This document shows positions 52,005 through 61,404 of a DNA stretch of 64,000 nt, piece by piece. A program made the translations under genes and the position numbers. The stretch lies in assembly GCF_002835735.1 (NCBI RefSeq), contig NZ_PISD01000008.1:62001-126000 (forward strand). The letters run 5' to 3'. The stretch is from Cytobacillus horneckiae (GTDB taxonomy: Bacteria > Bacillota > Bacilli > Bacillales > Cytobacillaceae). Numbering within the stretch: the first letter of the stretch is position 1; the number at the start of each line of letters is the position of its first letter. A model generated the notes under the pieces. The model saw only the letters and a program-made list of their open reading frames with translations, searched no databases and was not told the origin of the DNA.

Positions 52005-52037
52005 AAAACACGTCAGAACTTTTTTCTGACGTGTTTT
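52005..52037. terminator. bidirectional terminator between spo0M and the GDPD gene
   Basis: A perfect 14-bp stem (aaaacacgtcagaa with ttctgacgtgtttt) has T-rich flanks on both strands and serves the two convergent genes. Confidence 0.92.
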
Positions 52038-52042
52038 TCAAA

Positions 52043-52924
52043 TTATACAAAGAAGGTGCGCAGCAATTCCTGACCTTTTATAAATGGCCTGATGAATGCA
52101 TATAAATGTGAATTCTCATGTTTCATTGGTTCATCAGAAATTATGCCATGAACTCCGATTTTTTGCATGCTATAAAATTGAAACTGATCCTTAATTGTCC
52201 ATGAATAAATGTCATATCCATAGAACTCTGCTTGCTTAATAAAATTGTTCGTAAGGCTATAATAATTTATGGAAAGAAAGCTGGCAAAATGTCTATAGCT
52301 AGTAAGCTGAAATAAGTCGAGGGGATGATTCAGCAGCAATCCTGTTGAAATGTTAGGGGATAGTTGATGAAATTTTTCAACCTCATGGATATTAAAGGAT
52401 TGGACTTTTAATAACTTTCGCGGGAGTCCCTTTTCAACATAGGCAGTCAAGACAGTGGATAGCGTTTCTGATATTTCAGGATATAAATCAGGGTATTTAA
52501 TTTCAATGAGCAGTCCTATTTCTCCGCCAAACCTGTCTAAAACTTCTTGTAATAAGGGGATTTTTTCACCTTTAAATGATGATGAAAACCATGAACCGGC
52601 GTCTAAAGCTTGTATATCAGCCAAGGTCATATCTTTTATGCTGCCAGTTCCATTTGTCGTTCGATTGACAGTCGCGTCATGAATAACGACCAATTCACCA
52701 TCTTTACTAAGCTGGATATCGAGTTCAATAAAATCATATTTCAGCTCCGCTGCTCTTTCAAATGCTGCCATTGTATTTTCTGGCGCTTCTTTTGAGGCCC
52801 CTCGATGCGCAATTGCCTCAAAAGCTTGAAGCGGCAGAAATAAAATCAGAATGTTGGCTATAAGGAGACTAAAGATAATGAGGAGTGAGAAGCGCCTTTT
52901 TATAAATAAATCGTTGTCATTCAA
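52043..52924 (-). CDS. glycerophosphodiester phosphodiesterase, membrane-anchored
   Basis: A GDPD of about 293 residues with an N-terminal anchor or signal (FSLLIIFSLLIANILILFLP). The catalytic block AHRGASKEAPENTMAAFERA (His/Arg, Glu), ELDIQLSKDGELVVIHD (metal Glu/Asp, catalytic His), LLIEIKYP and a late SWTIKDQ are intact. It releases glycerol-3-phosphate from glycerophosphodiesters outside the membrane. TTG 52924 is six bases after GAGGTG, whereas GTG 52933 is inside that site. A cre site upstream implies repression by glucose. Confidence 0.92.
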   Translation of the reverse strand: MNDNDLFIKRRFSLLIIFSLLIANILILFLPLQAFEAIAHRGASKEAPENTMAAFERAAELKYDFIELDIQLSKDGELVVIHDATVNRTTNGTGSIKDMTLADIQALDAGSWFSSSFKGEKIPLLQEVLDRFGGEIGLLIEIKYPDLYPEISETLSTVLTAYVEKGLPRKLLKVQSFNIHEVEKFHQLSPNISTGLLLNHPLDLFQLTSYRHFASFLSINYYSLTNNFIKQAEFYGYDIYSWTIKDQFQFYSMQKIGVHGIISDEPMKHENSHLYAFIRPFIKGQELLRTFFV

Positions 52925-52992
52925 AATATTCACCTCGCCTTTTGTCTAATAAATGGAGTAGTTATAGCATTATATGACTAAGCTTTATAAAA

Positions 52993-53006
52993 TGTAAGCG
53001 TTTTCA
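52993..53006 (-). promoter_or_regulatory. CcpA cre site upstream of the GDPD gene
   Basis: TGTAAGCGTTTTCA is a full match to the cre consensus, about 70 bp before the GDPD start codon, near the likely promoter. Confidence 0.8.
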
Positions 53007-53124
53007 AACGAATTTTTTTCTCTAATCGACAAAACTAGTAATTTTTCAACGAAGGAAACGACAAGAAAAATCGCCAATTAATCTATTATAAATTACACGA
53101 ATATGTTGGTTGGAGGAATGATGA

Positions 53125-53433
53125 ATGCTTAAGGAATTAACAGGAAGTAGAAAAAAAGAATATGATGTCACCATTTTCCAAACACCGGTATTTAGAGAGA
53201 ATAAAGGTTATCGCCAGGTATATCGTCTATCGATTAAAGGGATGAATCATGAGGAATGTTTAACGTCTGTCTTTAGCCAATTCAATGTACCAGATAGAAT
53301 GCCATGTGATTTTTCCGGAAGATTTCTTTCAACAGGTGATATTTTATATATTGATGAAGGGAGAAGAGGGCAGTTCTATTATCAGCTGAAATCTGGAGGC
53401 TGGAAAAAAATTAATCGCATCCATATTAGGTAA
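53125..53433 (+). CDS. yodL: YodL-family protein
   Basis: A protein of 102 residues: VTIFQTPVFRENKGYRQVYRL, CLTSVFSQFNVPDRMPCDFSGRF-type core (in part) and LSTGDILYIDEGRRGQFYYQL, which match the YodL domain. In B. subtilis YodL interacts with MreB and disturbs cell shape when made early in sporulation. GGAGG lies upstream of ATG 53125. Position before deoD agrees with the yod region. Confidence 0.82.
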   Translation: MLKELTGSRKKEYDVTIFQTPVFRENKGYRQVYRLSIKGMNHEECLTSVFSQFNVPDRMPCDFSGRFLSTGDILYIDEGRRGQFYYQLKSGGWKKINRIHIR

Positions 53434-53502
53434 GTTCATCCTTTCATATGTATTTTAAATAAAAGGATAATAAAGCATCAATTTTTTCGAGTTAGAAAAA
53501 TG

Positions 53503-53630
53503 GTCTAGCTCCAGCGCCTACTCCCTCGAGGTCATAAGCCAATCCTCCCAGAAAGGTAAAGAACACCTTTCCGTAAGGCTCGTCTTATACTTGTCGGGGG
53601 TGAATGAGCAAGGCGCTTGCGCTTTTCTTG
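53503..53630. repeat. ~125-bp imperfect palindromic Bacillaceae intergenic repeat
   Basis: The stretch from GTCTAGCTCCAGCGCCTA to AAGGCGCTTGCGCTTTTC is G/C-richer than its surroundings and forms a long imperfect palindrome (agcgcct with aggcgct, tcataagcc with gtcttata, central aaaggt with acctttc). I recognise this type of element as a common dispersed non-coding repeat in Bacillaceae genomes. Confidence 0.7.
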
Positions 53631-53754
53631 TCTATATTTGACGAAAAAACAATCACATGATTTACTGATAATAGCGGTTTAGTTTTCTAGGCCGTTTTTA
53701 TTATGGTATATTAAGTAAACATAAGCAGTCTATATCATGTGGGAGGTAATAACA

Positions 53755-54459
53755 ATGAGTGTACATATTGGTGCCAAAGAAAATGAAATTGCAGAAACGG
53801 TCCTTTTACCTGGAGATCCGCTGCGTGCAAAATATATTGCTGAAACATTTTTAGAGGATGCAAAATGCTATAATGAAGTAAGAAACATGTTCGGCTATAC
53901 TGGTACATATAAAGGGAAAAGAATTTCTGTACAAGGTACAGGGATGGGTGTGCCATCCATTTCAATATATGTTAACGAGCTAATGAACAGCTATAACGTC
54001 CAAAATCTAATTAGAGTAGGTACTTGCGGTGCGATTCAAAAGGATGTAAAGGTACGTGATGTCATCCTTGCAATGACAGCATCCACTGATTCGCAAATGA
54101 ATCGCCTCACATTTGGCGGCGTCGATTATGCGCCAGCAGCAGATTTTGATTTACTTAGAAAAGCCTATGATAGCGGTGTTGAAAAAGGATTGAATTTAAA
54201 AGTCGGCAATGTTTTCACAGCAGATACGTTTTATAATGATAATGCAGAACACGAAAAATGGGCGCAATATCAAATTCTTGCCATTGAAATGGAAACAGCA
54301 GCATTGTATACATTAGCTGCAAAATTCTCTCGTAAAGCACTGTCAGTTCTTACTGTCAGCGATCATATTCTTACAGGTGAAGAAACGACATCAGAAGAAA
54401 GACAAACGACGTTTAATGAAATGATTGAAGTGGCGCTAGAAGCAGCAATCCAAGAATAA
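53755..54459 (+). CDS. deoD: purine-nucleoside phosphorylase DeoD
   Basis: A hexameric-type PNP of 234 residues: [54 protein letters not shown], the substrate-binding [13 protein letters not shown] and [17 protein letters not shown]. It splits purine nucleosides with phosphate. ATG 53755 has GGGAGG upstream; the longer frame from 53737 would include the ribosome binding site. It is a single-gene unit. Confidence 0.96.
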   Translation: MSVHIGAKENEIAETVLLPGDPLRAKYIAETFLEDAKCYNEVRNMFGYTGTYKGKRISVQGTGMGVPSISIYVNELMNSYNVQNLIRVGTCGAIQKDVKVRDVILAMTASTDSQMNRLTFGGVDYAPAADFDLLRKAYDSGVEKGLNLKVGNVFTADTFYNDNAEHEKWAQYQILAIEMETAALYTLAAKFSRKALSVLTVSDHILTGEETTSEERQTTFNEMIEVALEAAIQE

Positions 54460-54465
54460 AAAGAT

Positions 54466-54494
54466 AAAGAGGCAGTCAGATGGCTGCCTCTTTT
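54466..54494 (+). terminator. terminator after deoD
   Basis: A 10-bp stem (aaagaggcag with ctgcctcttt) is followed by a short T-run. Confidence 0.88.
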
Positions 54495-54607
54495 GGTGTT
54501 TTTATTATGGGAATTTTTAACTAAATGAGTTCATTTTCGCATTTCATATTATAAAATGATATGATAGGTTGTGAAATGTAAAGCAATAGAGATAGGTGAG
54601 TTAAACG

Positions 54608-55474
54608 ATGAAAAAAGTAATTATCGGTACGGTCGCGGCAAGTATAATCCTTAGCGGCTGCAGTCAATTAGATCCATATTTAGAAAAAATCCCATTCTTA
54701 TCAAATGCTGATCATAATGGCTCAGATACAACGGAGCAAAATGAACAGCCAAGTCAAAATGAAGAAGATAATCATGAAACTAATGAAGAATCGGAAATAG
54801 CATCAAACACGATGGAAGAAGAAAACGATATGTCATTAGAGGCAGCTTATTTTAATGACATTAAAGTTGTAGATGAATTAAATATCATTCAAAATCCAAG
54901 TAACATTATGGCGCTTGTGAATAAACAATTCAGCCTGCCATCAGATTATGCACCAGATGATTTAGTTCGTCCTGATGTCGCTTTTTCATTCGGTGACGAG
55001 GAAGTTGAAAAAAGCTACTTAAGAAAAGAGGCAGCTGAAGGCTTAGAAAAAATGTTCGCAGCGGCTAAAAAGGACGGCATTGATTTATTCGCTGTTTCCG
55101 GATACCGCTCTTATGAACGTCAAGATGCAGTATTTAGCGCTGAAGTGAACCGGGTAGGCGAGGAGAAGGCAGTACAGGCAGTTGCTTTTCCAGGCAGCAG
55201 TGAACATCAAACAGGCTTATCTATGGATATATCAAGTGCAACAGTTGACTATACCTTGACAGAGAAGTTTGAAAACGCTCCTGAAGGCAAATGGCTAAAA
55301 GATAATGCTCACCATTACGGTTTTATTCTTAGATATCCAAAAGGGAAAGAAGAAGTGACAGGTTATCAATTTGAACCATGGCACTTCCGCTACATCGGCG
55401 TTGATGCAGCAACGGTTATCTTTGAAAAGGATTTAACTCTTGAGGAATATTTTGATGCGGTAAAAAAAATCTAG
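54608..55474 (+). CDS. yodJ: D-alanyl-D-alanine carboxypeptidase lipoprotein (VanY family, YodJ-like)
   Basis: A protein of 288 residues with a lipobox signal (ASIILSGC), a long acidic low-complexity linker (~residues 30-80) and a VanY peptidase domain: FAVSGYRSYERQ, the zinc motif SEHQTGLSMDIS and the catalytic EPWHFRYIG. It trims pentapeptide stems of murein. It follows deoD as in B. subtilis (yodJ). AGGTGA lies before the ATG. Confidence 0.92.
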   Translation: MKKVIIGTVAASIILSGCSQLDPYLEKIPFLSNADHNGSDTTEQNEQPSQNEEDNHETNEESEIASNTMEEENDMSLEAAYFNDIKVVDELNIIQNPSNIMALVNKQFSLPSDYAPDDLVRPDVAFSFGDEEVEKSYLRKEAAEGLEKMFAAAKKDGIDLFAVSGYRSYERQDAVFSAEVNRVGEEKAVQAVAFPGSSEHQTGLSMDISSATVDYTLTEKFENAPEGKWLKDNAHHYGFILRYPKGKEEVTGYQFEPWHFRYIGVDAATVIFEKDLTLEEYFDAVKKI

Positions 55475-55701
55475 CTGAGAGCTTTCTTATAAAGCCGGAA
55501 ATAGAAACTTGCCCATAATGGGAAAATAGGAAGAATCCACAAATACTTAAAAAGATTGTCAATAGAAAAAAGGTAATAACTAAGCGGTAAAAACAAAACT
55601 GCGCTGAGCAGCTCCTGTTTCCAAGAGCGGTTTATTATACCTGATATGAAAAAAATAATAGAAAAAGCAAAGCTTAACCATAAAAGAATACCAATAATCA
55701 T
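55471..55701 (-). CDS. small two- to three-span membrane protein
   Basis: A protein of 76 residues: IIGILLWLSFAFSIIFFISG, a basic loop NRSWKQE, LLSAVLFLPLSYYLF, then LWILPIFPLWASFYF and a basic end. AAAGGAG precedes the ATG at good spacing. It is convergent with yodJ and overlaps it by 4 bp. No family recognised. Confidence 0.7.
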   Translation of the reverse strand: MIIGILLWLSFAFSIIFFISGIINRSWKQELLSAVLFLPLSYYLFSIDNLFKYLWILPIFPLWASFYFRLYKKALS

Positions 55702-55780
55702 GACCAGGCTCCTTTCTTGGTCGTTATAAGGTTCTTAGGTATAAATAAATCTTATGAGAGAAAAAAACGGTATAGAATAT

Positions 55781-55820
55781 AAAAAAGCACTTAACATAAA
55801 AATGAGTGCTTTTTTATTTT
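55781..55820. terminator. orphan terminator-like hairpin upstream of ctpA
   Basis: An 11-bp stem (aaaaaagcact with agtgctttttt) with T-rich flanks on both strands lies between divergently placed genes, with no gene directly upstream on either strand. It may end a small transcript. Nothing else gene-like is visible between 55702 and 56018. Confidence 0.6.
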
Positions 55821-56018
55821 TCCTATTTATAATTAAAATGAGTTATAATTTGTTCATATGCTGGTAAGTTTTTCATTTAGCATCGATGTTGGTTTTTTAA
55901 TAACTTGAGAAACCCATTCCTTTAGGTCTTTTTTTCTTTGTTAATTATCTAGTAAAAATGTTATTCTAATCAGTAAAGGATTATAAACAATCCTACGGTC
56001 ATGAAAGTGGTGAAAGAT

Positions 56019-57482
56019 TTGTCAAACGAGGATTTAAATCAAGAATCTACAGAAAAGCAACCTGGTTTTATACGTATGAAGAAATTTCCCTTTATCATGC
56101 TATTATTTTTCGTTGTCTTTATTACTGCAGGAATTACAACCCTTGCTCTTTCCTTTGGGGATGAAAAAGCAGTAAATGTCGGCACTAACGAAAGAAGTGA
56201 ATTTAATAAACTTTATATGGCATATGATACGTTAAACAATAATTATTACGAGAAGGTAGACAAAGATGATCTTATGAATGGAGCAATCAATGGAATGCTT
56301 GATGCATTGGATGATCCTTATTCAGATTACATGAATGTCGATGAAGCTAAAAACTTCCATGACAGCATCGCCTCTTCATTTGAAGGAATCGGAGCTGAAA
56401 TTTCTGAGCAGGAAGGCCATATTGTCATTGTTTCTCCTTTAAAAGGCTCTCCAGCTGAAAAAGCTGGATTACAGCCAAATGATAAAGTAATGTCAGTGGA
56501 TGGCGAAAGTCTTCAAGGGATGAGTTCATCGGAAGCAGTCTTACTCATTAGAGGTGAGAAAGGAACAGACGTTGAACTGGAAGTCCTTCGTCCAGGCACA
56601 GAAGAGTCGGTCAAAATGACGATTACACGCGATACGATTCCGATTGAAACAGTTTATGGCGAGATGATTGAGGATGACATAGCCAAAGTGCAAATCACTT
56701 CTTTCTCAGAAAATACAGCACAGGAGCTTGTCGATACATTAAATGAACTGAAAAAAGAAGGAATGAAAGGGCTAGTGCTTGATCTCCGTCAAAATCCAGG
56801 CGGGCTATTGGACCAAGCGATAGAAATTTCCAGTTTATTTGTTCCTGAAGGTGAAATACTGTTCCAAATCGAAGATCGAAATGGTAATAAAGAAGCTGTT
56901 CAATCAGTCAACAAGGAAAACAAAGATATTCCGCTTGTTGTTGTCATTGATAAAGGCAGTGCAAGTGCGTCCGAAATACTTGCGGCTGCAGTACAGGAAT
57001 CTGCAGGAATTGAACTAGTTGGAGAAAAATCATTCGGTAAAGGAACAGTGCAGCGTGCACAGGACTTTAGCGATGGATCCAATATGAAGTTTACGACTGA
57101 AAAATGGCTGACTCCTGATGGCAATTGGATTCATAGTGAAGGAATCACACCAGACCATAAAGTATCACTTCCAGATTATGCATCACTTCCTTTCCTCAAT
57201 CCGGAAGCAGAATTAAAGCTTTCTTCTTCATCTAATCAAGTGAAGGTTGCACAGGAAATGCTGAAAGCTGTTGGACATGATCCTGGCAGAGTGGATGGCT
57301 TCTTTGATGAAAAAACGGAAGAAGCAGTAAAGGCATTTCAAGAGGAAGCGGAGTTAGAATCAACAGGTGTTCTCTCCGGCGAATCCACATTGAAACTAAT
57401 GGAAGAATTGCGAAAGCAAGTCATCGAAAATGATACTCAAATTAAAAAAGCAGTAGAAGTGCTTCAAGAAAAAATGAAATAA
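56019..57482 (+). CDS. ctpA: carboxyl-terminal processing peptidase CtpA/CtpB (S41 family)
   Basis: A protein of about 487 residues: cytoplasmic start, one membrane anchor (FPFIMLLFFVVFITAGITTL), a cap region (DDPYSDYM), PDZ domain (VSPLKGSPAEKAGLQPNDKV), catalytic core with Ser in DKGSASASEIL and Lys in GEKSFGKGTVQ, and a C-terminal peptidoglycan-binding domain (VKVAQEMLKAVGHDPGRVDGFF, in part). It cleaves exported proteins at their C-terminal ends. TTG 56019 lies five bases after AAAGTGGTGA; ATG 56001 is possible but has no ribosome binding site. Gene order beside yodJ matches B. subtilis ctpA. Confidence 0.93.
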   Translation: MSNEDLNQESTEKQPGFIRMKKFPFIMLLFFVVFITAGITTLALSFGDEKAVNVGTNERSEFNKLYMAYDTLNNNYYEKVDKDDLMNGAINGMLDALDDPYSDYMNVDEAKNFHDSIASSFEGIGAEISEQEGHIVIVSPLKGSPAEKAGLQPNDKVMSVDGESLQGMSSSEAVLLIRGEKGTDVELEVLRPGTEESVKMTITRDTIPIETVYGEMIEDDIAKVQITSFSENTAQELVDTLNELKKEGMKGLVLDLRQNPGGLLDQAIEISSLFVPEGEILFQIEDRNGNKEAVQSVNKENKDIPLVVVIDKGSASASEILAAAVQESAGIELVGEKSFGKGTVQRAQDFSDGSNMKFTTEKWLTPDGNWIHSEGITPDHKVSLPDYASLPFLNPEAELKLSSSSNQVKVAQEMLKAVGHDPGRVDGFFDEKTEEAVKAFQEEAELESTGVLSGESTLKLMEELRKQVIENDTQIKKAVEVLQEKMK

Positions 57483-57488
57483 ACGAAA

Positions 57489-57520
57489 AACTGTCAGTAT
57501 AACTACTGGCAGTTTTTTTT
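57489..57520 (+). terminator. terminator after ctpA
   Basis: A 12-bp stem with one G-U pair (aaactgtcagta with tactggcagttt, 4-nt loop) is followed by T residues. Confidence 0.93.
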
Positions 57521-57700
57521 AGACTGTAGAGAAACCCATTTCAAAGTAAAAATGATCGGTTTGGGACACCGCTCGTTTTCTCCGCAATTAGAGCGTCGAA
57601 CCGCTTCAACTTTCGCGCCTATCTCCTCCAGGAGTAGATGACACCTCTCCAATTGGAAAAATTGTCAGTATAGCATTGGCCGTTTTCTATCTTCTTTTTT
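57521..57700. repeat. intergenic repeat-like stretch before the Bcr-type exporter
   Basis: The gap 57483-57877 has no gene. It opens with the inverted copy of TTTCTCTACAG (57521-57537), continues with a G/C-richer patch (cgctcgttttctccgcaattagagcg, in part, a small palindrome), and includes a second copy of the AATTGTCAGTATA-type sequence also found in the ctpA terminator. Confidence 0.45.
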
Positions 57701-57877
57701 AAAGCATCAAGCTCTATCGGAAAAAAAGTGATTGAACAGATAGCAAAAGCGAATTGACAGGAATGTAGTATAAAGTTTCGCTACTCAAAATATTTTCTGA
57801 AATACTAATGATTTTTCCGAAAGGATGTGGTAAATTAGCAATATTCTGATTCAGATGAAGTAGAGAGAAGGAAAAAT

Positions 57878-59116
57878 ATGAACCAATTACAACAAAGCAT
57901 CACCTTAAATGAAACAAAGAAATCAAAGCGATTATTACTAGCGATAATATTAGGTACACTATCAGCCTTTGGACCTTTTTCACTTGATATGTATTTGCCA
58001 GCTCTGCCTATATTGGCAGACAATTTACATACCACCGCATCCTATGCGCAATTGAGCTTGACTGCATGTATGCTTGGGCTTGCGATTGGGCAAATTTTTG
58101 CAGGTCCGATAAGCGATATTGTAGGGAGAAAAAAACCATTATTATTTGGACTTATATTATATATAGCCGTTTCTATTTTTTGTATATTGGCGCCGACCAT
58201 ACAATCATTTATCATTCTTCGTTTCATTCAGGGAACCGCGGGGGCTGTTGGAATCGTTATTTCTAGGGCGATTGTGCGAGATTTATATGCCGGACCTGAA
58301 TTAACAAAATTTTTTGCCCTGCTTACATTGATTAATGGGGCAGCTCCTATCATTGCTCCGGTAATAGGCGGACAGCTCTTATCATTTACTTCATGGCGCG
58401 GCGTATTTCTTGCGCTTACTTTATTAGGAGCAGCCAGCTTACTCCTCGTCCTTTTTTTCTTAAATGAAAGCTTGCCTATCGAGAGAAGAATGCAAGGCGG
58501 GATAAAATCAACCTTCGTTACGTTTAACAAAATAATAAGAAATAAAGAATTTATGGGCTATGCGCTTGCCCAAGGTTTAGTCGGAGCTGCGATGTTTGCC
58601 TATATTGCTGGCTCGCCATTTGTTCTGCAAAATATTTTTAATCTTTCCCCGCAAATGTTTAGTCTTTGCTTTGCAATTAATGGACTTGGCATTATTATCG
58701 GGAGCCAATTAACTGGAAGACTTGCTGGAAAGGTAAGTGAGACTAAATTGCTTATTATCGGCCTTTCCATCGCGGCAGTTGGCGGAATGAGCTTGCTCGT
58801 GAATATTTTCTTTGAAACCGGACTATTTGGTGTATTAATACCATTATTCTTTGTTGTATCGTCAGTTGGTATTGTCAATACAGCAACTTTCTCGCTTGCA
58901 ATGGAAAGCCAGGGGAGGAATGCTGGAAGTGCATCTGCATTAATAGGATTAATGACATTTTTATTAGGAGGTCTTGTTGCCCCTCTTGTTGGCATGGGGG
59001 GAGAGAATACCGCATTGCCAATGGGGATTGTCATTGCGGCGGCAGAAATCGGAGCGATAGCAATTTATTTCTTACTTGTAAGAGGAACAAAAATCAAAGG
59101 ACAGCGAGGGCATTAG
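57878..59116 (+). CDS. Bcr/CflA-family MFS multidrug exporter
   Basis: A twelve-helix transporter of 412 residues. FGPFSLDMYLPALPILADNL at helix 1 and GQIFAGPISDIVGRKKPLLFGL (part of the A motif) are typical of Bcr/CflA drug-H+ antiporters; FIQGTAGAVGIVISRAIVRDL is the conserved helix 4 region. Bicyclomycin or other drugs may be substrates, but this is inference. AGAAGG precedes the ATG. The next MFS gene starts 4 bp after it. Confidence 0.9.
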   Translation: MNQLQQSITLNETKKSKRLLLAIILGTLSAFGPFSLDMYLPALPILADNLHTTASYAQLSLTACMLGLAIGQIFAGPISDIVGRKKPLLFGLILYIAVSIFCILAPTIQSFIILRFIQGTAGAVGIVISRAIVRDLYAGPELTKFFALLTLINGAAPIIAPVIGGQLLSFTSWRGVFLALTLLGAASLLLVLFFLNESLPIERRMQGGIKSTFVTFNKIIRNKEFMGYALAQGLVGAAMFAYIAGSPFVLQNIFNLSPQMFSLCFAINGLGIIIGSQLTGRLAGKVSETKLLIIGLSIAAVGGMSLLVNIFFETGLFGVLIPLFFVVSSVGIVNTATFSLAMESQGRNAGSASALIGLMTFLLGGLVAPLVGMGGENTALPMGIVIAAAEIGAIAIYFLLVRGTKIKGQRGH

Positions 59117-59120
59117 CATC

Positions 59121-60329
59121 ATGAGAGTGAATATACTTTCTTATTTTCAACAGTTTCATCAAACCGTTTGGGTGTTATTAATTGGAACCGTGCTGTCAAG
59201 AGGTGCGGCATTCATGACGATGCCGTTTCTAGCGATATACCTTGCAAGACAAGATCTTCACCCTATTTTTATCGGAATAACTATTGGAATGAGTCCTTTA
59301 ATGAGCACCATTGGCGGTTTTATTGGCGGACATCTGTCTGACCGTTACGGCAGAAAGCCTATTATGATGATTGCCCTATTAGGGACCGCTCTCGGTTATT
59401 TTGGTTTTGCCATAGCAGAGCATCAGTGGTGGTTTTTGCTGTTAAATGCTTTATTAGGTTTATGCAATTCTTTCTTTGAACCGACTGCACAGGCGTTGAT
59501 GGGGGATTTAACAAGCAAAGAGATGCGGATGAAGGTATATTCACTGCGTTATGTAGCGATTAATATCGGTGCTTCAGTCGGCCCTTTAATTGGAGCTTTT
59601 CTAGCAATGACGAATGCAAATATGACTTTTTATATAACCGGATCAATCTATTTTCTCTATATGATTATTCTTTTTATTATGATAAAAAAAGTAAAATCAA
59701 CGAATGGTGTGAACAATAAAACCACATTATCCGCTGCTTTTCAAATTGTTAGGAAAGACCGGGCGCTATTATATTTCATTCTAGGAGGAATGATGATTGC
59801 TGTCGGGTATTCGCAAATGGAGTCCAATCTACCGCAGCATTTCGATAATAGGCTAGAAAATGGTGTAATGATTTATTCGATTTTGCTATCCTTAAATGCG
59901 ATAATGGTCATCTTTTTGCAAATGCCTGCTTCACATTTAATGGAACGCTACAGGCCAATGAAGCTGATGATAGCAGGTTCCATATTTACTATTGCCGGAC
60001 TGCTTTGCTTTGGATTCGCGACAACATGGCTAGTCGCAATTTTTGGAATGGTTTTATTTACATTTGGGGAAATTCTATCCTTTCCAACGAGCAGTTTATT
60101 GATTGATCAGCTTGCAGCAGATCATTTGCGAGGAACTTATTTCGGTGCTTCGCAATTTAGAAATTTAGGCAGCTTTGCCGGTCCTATTTTTGGCGGCGTA
60201 TTATTTAGTCAAATTGGCGGTGTCTTGACGTTTGTTGTAATTTCTGTCATATGCTTGAGCAGTATACTATTCTTTTCAGCTGGCAGCAAAGTAAATCAAA
60301 TAACCGAGTTAACAGGAAAATCGGTGTGA
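59121..60329 (+). CDS. MFS transporter (DHA1 drug-exporter type)
   Basis: A twelve-helix transporter of 402 residues: LSRGAAFMTMPFLAIYLAR at helix 1 and the A motif GGFIGGHLSDRYGRKPIMM. Helix 5 holds ASVGPLIGAFLA. It resembles MdtH/YttB-like exporters; the substrate is unknown. It is almost fused to the previous exporter gene (4-bp gap), so the pair is co-transcribed and ends at one terminator. Two adjacent MFS exporters from different subfamilies in one operon is notable. Confidence 0.88.
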   Translation: MRVNILSYFQQFHQTVWVLLIGTVLSRGAAFMTMPFLAIYLARQDLHPIFIGITIGMSPLMSTIGGFIGGHLSDRYGRKPIMMIALLGTALGYFGFAIAEHQWWFLLLNALLGLCNSFFEPTAQALMGDLTSKEMRMKVYSLRYVAINIGASVGPLIGAFLAMTNANMTFYITGSIYFLYMIILFIMIKKVKSTNGVNNKTTLSAAFQIVRKDRALLYFILGGMMIAVGYSQMESNLPQHFDNRLENGVMIYSILLSLNAIMVIFLQMPASHLMERYRPMKLMIAGSIFTIAGLLCFGFATTWLVAIFGMVLFTFGEILSFPTSSLLIDQLAADHLRGTYFGASQFRNLGSFAGPIFGGVLFSQIGGVLTFVVISVICLSSILFFSAGSKVNQITELTGKSV

Positions 60330-60349
60330 ATTCTTTTAAACCAATGAAT

Positions 60350-60383
60350 GAGAGGCAGTTTTTAAGAAACTTCCTCTCTTTTT
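60350..60383 (+). terminator. terminator after the MFS pair
   Basis: GAGAGG-c-AGTTT pairs with AAACT-t-CCTCTC around a 5-nt loop and is followed by T residues. Confidence 0.9.
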
Positions 60384-60442
60384 GTATAATTGTCCTTTTC
60401 CAATCCTACAATGATGATAAAGTCTGTGGAAGAGGTGTAAGT

Positions 60443-61339
60443 ATGCTAAAAAAGACAATCGTTGTAATGCTGATATTAATGCTTGCTGGGTGTTCTTCCG
60501 GTCTTTCTGATAAACATGAGAGTACGGAAAAGAATAGTAGAAAAGAAGCAGCAAAAGAGGCAAAGAACTTCCTGCTAATTGGTGTCGATTCCAGAGGTGA
60601 AAAGGATTCACGATCTGATGCCATTATGCTTGCAAGATATGAGCCTTCAGGAGAGGCGATTAAGCTTGTATCTTTAATGAGGGACAGTTATGTAAAGATC
60701 CCGGATTACGATAAAACATATAGTAAATTGAATCACGCATATTACATAGGCGGTGCAGATTTATTAAAGGAAACAATCGAACAAAACTTCGAAATCAAAA
60801 TTGACCATACAGCTGTCATAGATTTTAATGGCTTTGTAGAAGTATTGGATACATTGGCACCGGACGGGTTAGAAGTAGAAGTTACAGAAGCGATGATTGA
60901 TGATATGAATTTAAATTTAGCTTCCGGTAAGCAAAAATTGCACGGGGAAGAATTATTAGCCTATGTAAGATTTCGTCATGATGATCAGAGTGATTTTGGC
61001 AGAGTCGACCGGCAGCGGGAAGTGTTGGAGCTTATAAAAAATGAAATGAAAAGTAGTTTAACCTCAGTCGAAGGCATTGCAAAGTCACCGGAATTGATCA
61101 AAAAAGTAATGAATGACATTGATACTGATTTACAGGTGGATGAAGTGCTTGCACTGGCTACTGCCTTTATCCTTAACCCGGTAACAGAAGTGGAATCAAT
61201 GAGAATTCCAGTTGAAAATTCTTTTACAGATAAAATGTCTAATCACGCCGGTGCAGTCCTGCAATTAGACTTTGCAGAAAATATTTCTGCACTAAAAGAA
61301 TTTTTCCAAGGTGAAGAGAGTATTGAAGTGAATGGCTGA
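60443..61339 (+). CDS. LytR-CpsA-Psr (LCP) family wall-polymer ligase, lipoprotein form
   Basis: A protein of 298 residues. LCP motifs are FLLIGVDSRGEKDSRSDAIML (first Asp/Arg set, in part), VSLMRDSYVKIP, KLNHAYYIGG and YVRFRHDDQSDFGRVDRQREVL. LCP enzymes attach teichoic acids or other polymers to peptidoglycan. Unusually, the N terminus is a lipobox signal (VVMLILMLAGC) rather than a plain membrane anchor. AAGAGGTG lies five bases before ATG 60443; the upstream open frame from 60251 overlaps the MFS gene and is not used. Confidence 0.88.
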   Translation: MLKKTIVVMLILMLAGCSSGLSDKHESTEKNSRKEAAKEAKNFLLIGVDSRGEKDSRSDAIMLARYEPSGEAIKLVSLMRDSYVKIPDYDKTYSKLNHAYYIGGADLLKETIEQNFEIKIDHTAVIDFNGFVEVLDTLAPDGLEVEVTEAMIDDMNLNLASGKQKLHGEELLAYVRFRHDDQSDFGRVDRQREVLELIKNEMKSSLTSVEGIAKSPELIKKVMNDIDTDLQVDEVLALATAFILNPVTEVESMRIPVENSFTDKMSNHAGAVLQLDFAENISALKEFFQGEESIEVNG

Positions 61340-61404
61340 AATCAAATCGGTTGTAAGCATGTGATTTATCCTTTAAAATGAGTGATTGAAAGAGGTGATT
61401 TCTC

